This document shows positions 34,546-37,397 of a stretch of DNA of 37,397 bases, in pieces. The DNA is taken from positions 1-37,397 of the forward strand of contig JAKQHS010000080.1 in the NCBI GenBank assembly GCA_029557915.1, in the 5' to 3' direction. The position numbers and the translations under genes were made by a program. The notes under the pieces were generated by a model that saw only the letters and a program-made list of their open reading frames with translations, made no database searches and was not told the DNA's origin. How positions within the stretch are numbered: position 1 is the stretch's first letter; each line of letters starts with the position of its first letter. The DNA is from Bacteroidota bacterium (GTDB lineage Bacteria; Bacteroidota; Bacteroidia; Chitinophagales; Saprospiraceae).

Positions 34546-34694
34546 CTTCCTCCCTTCCTCCTTTTCTCCTTTTCTCCTTTTTTGGAAATCACAAAACCCA
34601 TTTATTATGACATCCTGTACAGGAAGCCGCCCTGCGCTTCCCAAACGAGGTTATTGCCAAAATCCATAAATTTGCCCCTCCGTTGATGTAAAAT

Positions 34695-35468
34695 ATGGAT
34701 TTGATCAAGGCAAAATCAATCATGGCAAGGCTGCAGGCGATGATAAATACCCTGGAAGCCAATCCCGACTTAAGTGCTTTGGAACGGGACCTGATCCTTA
34801 ACTATTTGCGTGAATTGTACGAACTGGTAAACGATATCCGGCCGCAATCCCTGCCGGTTTTCAAACCCAAGCAGGAAGCTATACCGACCGTCCCGGAAAA
34901 AGAATTGGGACAAAAGACGCTTGAATTCAAATTTGAACCCATAGAGGAGCCGGCGGTTGAAAAACCTGCGGAAAAGATCATTCCCCCTCCTCCCCCCCAG
35001 CCGGAACCCATACCGGTGGAGGCCGCCGTGGTCGAGGCAATTAAACCGGTCAACGAGCCGGTCGAAACGAACCCGGCACCGGCATCAGCACCGGCACCGG
35101 CCCCATCGGAACCAGCACCAGTACCGGAACCGGTACAAGCAAAACCGAATCCCATGCCCGCCTCCATCCTCGAACTTTTTGAAGTCCGAAGAGGATCTGA
35201 ACTTTCCGATAAACTCAACGAACTGCCCCTGAGGGACATCAACCGTGCAATCGGAATAGCCGACCGGATGGAAATCATACAAACCCTGTTTGGAGGACAA
35301 CGCCAGTTGTTTGACCAGATCATCACAGACCTCAACCAATTTAAGTCTTATGAGGAAGCCCGCGAATTCCTCGGACCCGGGCCGGCCATCCATTACAAAT
35401 GGGACCACGACGACCGCAGGGAGAAAGCCGTGGAATTCATCCGACTTATTCGCAGAAGATATTTATAG
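34695..35468 (+). CDS. Bacteroidota conserved protein with Pro/Ala-rich linker
   Basis: 257 residues. An N-terminal helical part (about 1-45, IMARLQAMINTLEANPDLSA) is joined by a Pro/Ala/Glu-rich linker (about 60-155, PPPPPQPEPIPVEAAVVEAI and repeated AP pairs) to a conserved C-terminal domain (about 160-257). That domain has LNELPLRDINRAIGIADRME, IIQTLFGGQRQLFDQII and FIRLIRRRYL. The C-terminal part resembles a domain widespread in Bacteroidota; its function is not known to me. No signal peptide. It ends 3 bases before pfkA, so the two are cotranscribed. Confidence 0.85.
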   Translation: MDLIKAKSIMARLQAMINTLEANPDLSALERDLILNYLRELYELVNDIRPQSLPVFKPKQEAIPTVPEKELGQKTLEFKFEPIEEPAVEKPAEKIIPPPPPQPEPIPVEAAVVEAIKPVNEPVETNPAPASAPAPAPSEPAPVPEPVQAKPNPMPASILELFEVRRGSELSDKLNELPLRDINRAIGIADRMEIIQTLFGGQRQLFDQIITDLNQFKSYEEAREFLGPGPAIHYKWDHDDRREKAVEFIRLIRRRYL

Positions 35469-35471
35469 AAA

Positions 35472-36440
35472 ATGAAAAGAATAGGAGTTTTTACTTCTGG
35501 TGGGGATGCCCCCGGCATGAATGCCTGCATCCGGGCGGTAGTGCGCACCGCCCTGCACTATAAAATGGAAGTATTTGGCATCAACCGTGGATATTCCGGC
35601 ATGATCCGTGGAGACATGTACCAAATGACTTCCAGGGATGTGAGCAACATCATGCAGCTGGGGGGCACCATCCTGCAGTCTGCAAGGAGCGAAACCTTCC
35701 GGACCCCTTCCGGGAGAAGAAGGGCCTACAACCAGCTCAAAAAAGCCGGCATCGAAGGCCTGGTGGCTATCGGGGGGGACGGGACTTTTAAAGGCGCTTC
35801 CCTGCTGGGACAGGAATTCGGCGTGCCCATTGTAGGAGTGCCCGGCACCATTGACAATGACCTTTTTGGGTCCGATTTCACCCTGGGTTACGATACGGCG
35901 GTCAATACCGCCATGACCTGCATCGACAATATCAAGGATACCGCCAATTCGCACAACCGGCTGTTTTTTGTGGAAGTCATGGGGAGGGATGCCGGGTTCA
36001 TCGCCCTGCGAAGCGGCATTGCCTCCGGCGCGGAAGCGGTGCTCATCCCGGAAGCCAAAACCAATATCGATGACCTGATCAAAATCCTGGCCAGGAATTA
36101 TAAAAGCAAAAAGTCATCCAGCATCGTTGTGGTGGCCGAAGGCGAGCGGACCGGGGGCGCTTTTGAAATCGCCGATATGGTGAAACAGAAGGTGCCGCAT
36201 TACGACATGAGGGTTACCGTACTCGGCCATTTGCAAAGAGGCGGGAGGCCTTCCTGTTTTGACCGGGTCCTGGCTTCCCGGCTCGGCATGGAAGCGGTCA
36301 AAGCCCTAAGGGATGGAAAAAAGGACGTCATGGTCGGCCAGATCCATACCCGGATCGAATACACGCCTTTTGAAAAAGCCTGTAAACACAACCAGACCAT
36401 CAGCCCCGTCATGCTGGACATGGTCCGGATCCTTTCCTGA
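35472..36440 (+). CDS. pfkA: ATP-dependent 6-phosphofructokinase
   Basis: 322 residues, matching bacterial PfkA. Motifs: GVFTSGGDAPGMNACIRAVV (ATP site), AIGGDGTFKGA, the catalytic PGTIDND, EVMGRDAGFIAL, LGHLQRGGRPSCFDRVLASR. It commits fructose 6-phosphate to glycolysis. Gly at the GGDG position after ATP binding is typical of ATP rather than pyrophosphate use. It is cotranscribed with the Pro/Ala-rich gene. The 72-base gap to the rhomboid gene contains an AT-rich inverted repeat. Confidence 0.96.
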   Translation: MKRIGVFTSGGDAPGMNACIRAVVRTALHYKMEVFGINRGYSGMIRGDMYQMTSRDVSNIMQLGGTILQSARSETFRTPSGRRRAYNQLKKAGIEGLVAIGGDGTFKGASLLGQEFGVPIVGVPGTIDNDLFGSDFTLGYDTAVNTAMTCIDNIKDTANSHNRLFFVEVMGRDAGFIALRSGIASGAEAVLIPEAKTNIDDLIKILARNYKSKKSSSIVVVAEGERTGGAFEIADMVKQKVPHYDMRVTVLGHLQRGGRPSCFDRVLASRLGMEAVKALRDGKKDVMVGQIHTRIEYTPFEKACKHNQTISPVMLDMVRILS

Positions 36441-36497
36441 CCTTCGCCGTCTGCAAACCCTAATCCGTCGATCTCCCGCCCCGGGTGTTTCAATTTC

Positions 36498-36516
36498 TCA
36501 TTATTTTGAATAATGA
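36498..36516. repeat. 8-bp inverted repeat over the rhomboid start codon
   Basis: TCATTATT (36498-36505) and AATAATGA (36509-36516) are perfect arms around TTG, covering the ATG at 36513. This could be an operator or an mRNA hairpin that shields the start. Confidence 0.5.
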
Positions 36517-37199
36517 AACGATCACGAGCGGGCAACAGCATCCGGAACACCCTGCTGATCCTTGCGGCCATCTGGACCGGTTTTTTTATCCAGAACCTCC
36601 CTTTTTTTAATACCTACCGCTGGGGCATCATCCCCCGATATACCGAGAGCCTGAAAGGGATCATTACCGCCCCCCTGATGCATGGGGATTGGGCTCATTT
36701 GATCTCCAACAGTGCCCCCATGGCCGTGCTCAGCATGATGTTGTTTTATTTTTACCGGAAAATCGCCTGGGTGAGTTTTACCCTGATCTGGGTATTGTGC
36801 GGCCTCGCCGTCTGGCTCTTTGCCCGGGGCTCTTCGGTGCATATTGGCGCGAGCGGGGTCATCTACGGACTGGTCGCCTTTATCTTCTGGAACGGCATTT
36901 TCCGCCGGGACCTCAAATCGATCATCCTCCTGCTCATCGTCACGATCTTATACAGCGGAATGATGTTCGGCATCCTTCCACACCAAGAAGGCATTTCCTG
37001 GGAAAGCCATTTATTCGGCGGCATTGTCGGCATTTTTATCGCCTATTTTATGCGGAGGTTCAGCATAAAGGAAGAGGACGATATCGAACTGGAAGAGCCC
37101 AAATCCCTGGAGGAAGGGGACAAGGAATATTATTTTGACCGGGATGTTTTTGAGAAGACCTTGAGGGAAAAGGAAAGAGGATTGAGGGGTGAGGAGTGA
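36513..37199 (+). CDS. Rhomboid family intramembrane serine protease
   Basis: 228 residues with about six membrane helices. The catalytic Ser is S114 in the GASGVIYGL motif and the catalytic His is H166 in WESHLFGG. The HGDWAHLISN motif, with conserved His and Asn, is also present. Rhomboids cut membrane proteins within the bilayer. The C-terminal 45 residues are an acidic and basic cytoplasmic tail. The last codons (RGLRGEE) lie inside a purine-rich repeat, so the end of the protein may have been altered by repeat growth. Confidence 0.93.
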   Translation: MKRSRAGNSIRNTLLILAAIWTGFFIQNLPFFNTYRWGIIPRYTESLKGIITAPLMHGDWAHLISNSAPMAVLSMMLFYFYRKIAWVSFTLIWVLCGLAVWLFARGSSVHIGASGVIYGLVAFIFWNGIFRRDLKSIILLLIVTILYSGMMFGILPHQEGISWESHLFGGIVGIFIAYFMRRFSIKEEDDIELEEPKSLEEGDKEYYFDRDVFEKTLREKERGLRGEE

Positions 37200-37227
37200 G
37201 GGTTGAGGAGTGAGGGTTGAGGAGTGA
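37191..37227. repeat. 14-bp repeat at the 3' end of the rhomboid gene
   Basis: 2.6 units of GAGGAGTGAGGGTT, overlapping the rhomboid stop codon (37197-37199). The sequence resembles the GGTTGA hexamers near tdk. Confidence 0.8.
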
Positions 37228-37256
37228 AAAAGGGCCTTAATTCCTTAATTTTTAAT

Positions 37257-37397
37257 GAGAGTATTCAGAAAAGTGTGTCAAAGTTTAAAATTGATTTATT
37301 AACAAATTAAACAAACTTTGACAATGAAAAAGAAATTAGAACTATCAGAGGGCCAGGAAGAAAAGTCTGGTTTTGACTACAAGAATTTTGAAAAAGA
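37257..37397 (+). mobile_element. Left end of a probable IS256-family element (cut by window edge)
   Basis: The sequence before the last gene (TTCAGAAAAGTGTGTCAAAG from 37264) resembles IS256-type terminal repeats, which have a GTGTCAAAA-like core. A perfect 10-bp inverted repeat, GTCAAAGTTT (37277-37286) and AAACTTTGAC (37313-37322), lies directly before the ATG. The exact left end is not certain. Confidence 0.5.
37324..37397 (+). CDS. Probable IS256-family (mutator) transposase, N terminus only
   Basis: Only 24 codons are visible: MKKKLELSEGQEEKSGFDYK, then NFEKE at the window edge. A FDYKNFEKEA-like start is typical of Bacteroidota IS256/mutator transposases, but 24 residues cannot prove it. 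The start is the ATG right after the hairpin-forming repeat. Confidence 0.5.
   Translation, partial: MKKKLELSEGQEEKSGFDYKNFEK

Overview
The window comes from a member of the Bacteroidota. It carries a complete porP-gldK-gldL-gldM-gldN block (type IX secretion and gliding motor), Bacteroidota-style lipoproteins with a cysteine soon after a short signal, short outer-membrane barrels, and weak Shine-Dalgarno sites. The paired TPR lipoproteins and the gene mix fit the Saprospiria best, but that placement is inference.

Bases 1-8740 form a polymorphic-toxin (RHS) island. Three RHS cassettes lie in tandem on the plus strand. Each has core sequence, a different AT-rich C-terminal tip and a small partner gene. 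Cassette 1 (1-2220, cut by the window edge) is intact as far as seen and is followed by a 156-residue immunity candidate. Cassette 2 (2821-5319) has lost its N terminus, carries one in-frame TAA that cassette 1 reads as Tyr, and ends in a tip with an HExxH zinc-peptidase motif. Its partner is a lipoprotein that overlaps it by ATGA. Cassette 3 (7346-8133) keeps only the last ~80 codons of the core, is cut on the left by an IS3-family element (5757-7345), and its tip is frameshifted. A TPR gene follows. Bases 8741-9133 hold no convincing gene. An IS630-family element (9136-10294) with TA flanks and an A9 frameshift site closes the island.

Bases 10341-19266 are a minus-strand run: a 96-residue protein, a PhnP-like metallo-hydrolase, a thioredoxin-fold DUF255 protein, then porP/sprF, gldK, gldL, gldM and gldN. 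GldL has three 38-residue tandem repeats in its cytoplasmic tail.

Bases 19422-26166 are mostly plus strand: an outer-membrane barrel, a small lipoprotein, a metal ABC permease fused to a DtxR/MntR-type regulator, recG, a membrane-anchored coiled-coil protein and a phosphoglycerate dehydrogenase-like gene. rbfA lies on the minus strand between the permease and recG. The permease gene is preceded by a palindromic DtxR-type operator that runs into its start codon, which suggests a transporter that represses its own gene.

Bases 26225-34429 are mostly minus strand: an FKBP-type lipoprotein, two paralogous TPR proteins, an outer-membrane protein, coaX, purH and tdk, with a thioredoxin gene on the plus strand. 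Bases 34695-37199 carry a Pro/Ala-rich Bacteroidota protein, pfkA and a rhomboid protease. The window ends in the first codons of what is probably an IS256-family transposase. Simple repeats with 6-, 7- and 14-bp units lie near recG, tdk, the rhomboid gene and the IS630 right end.
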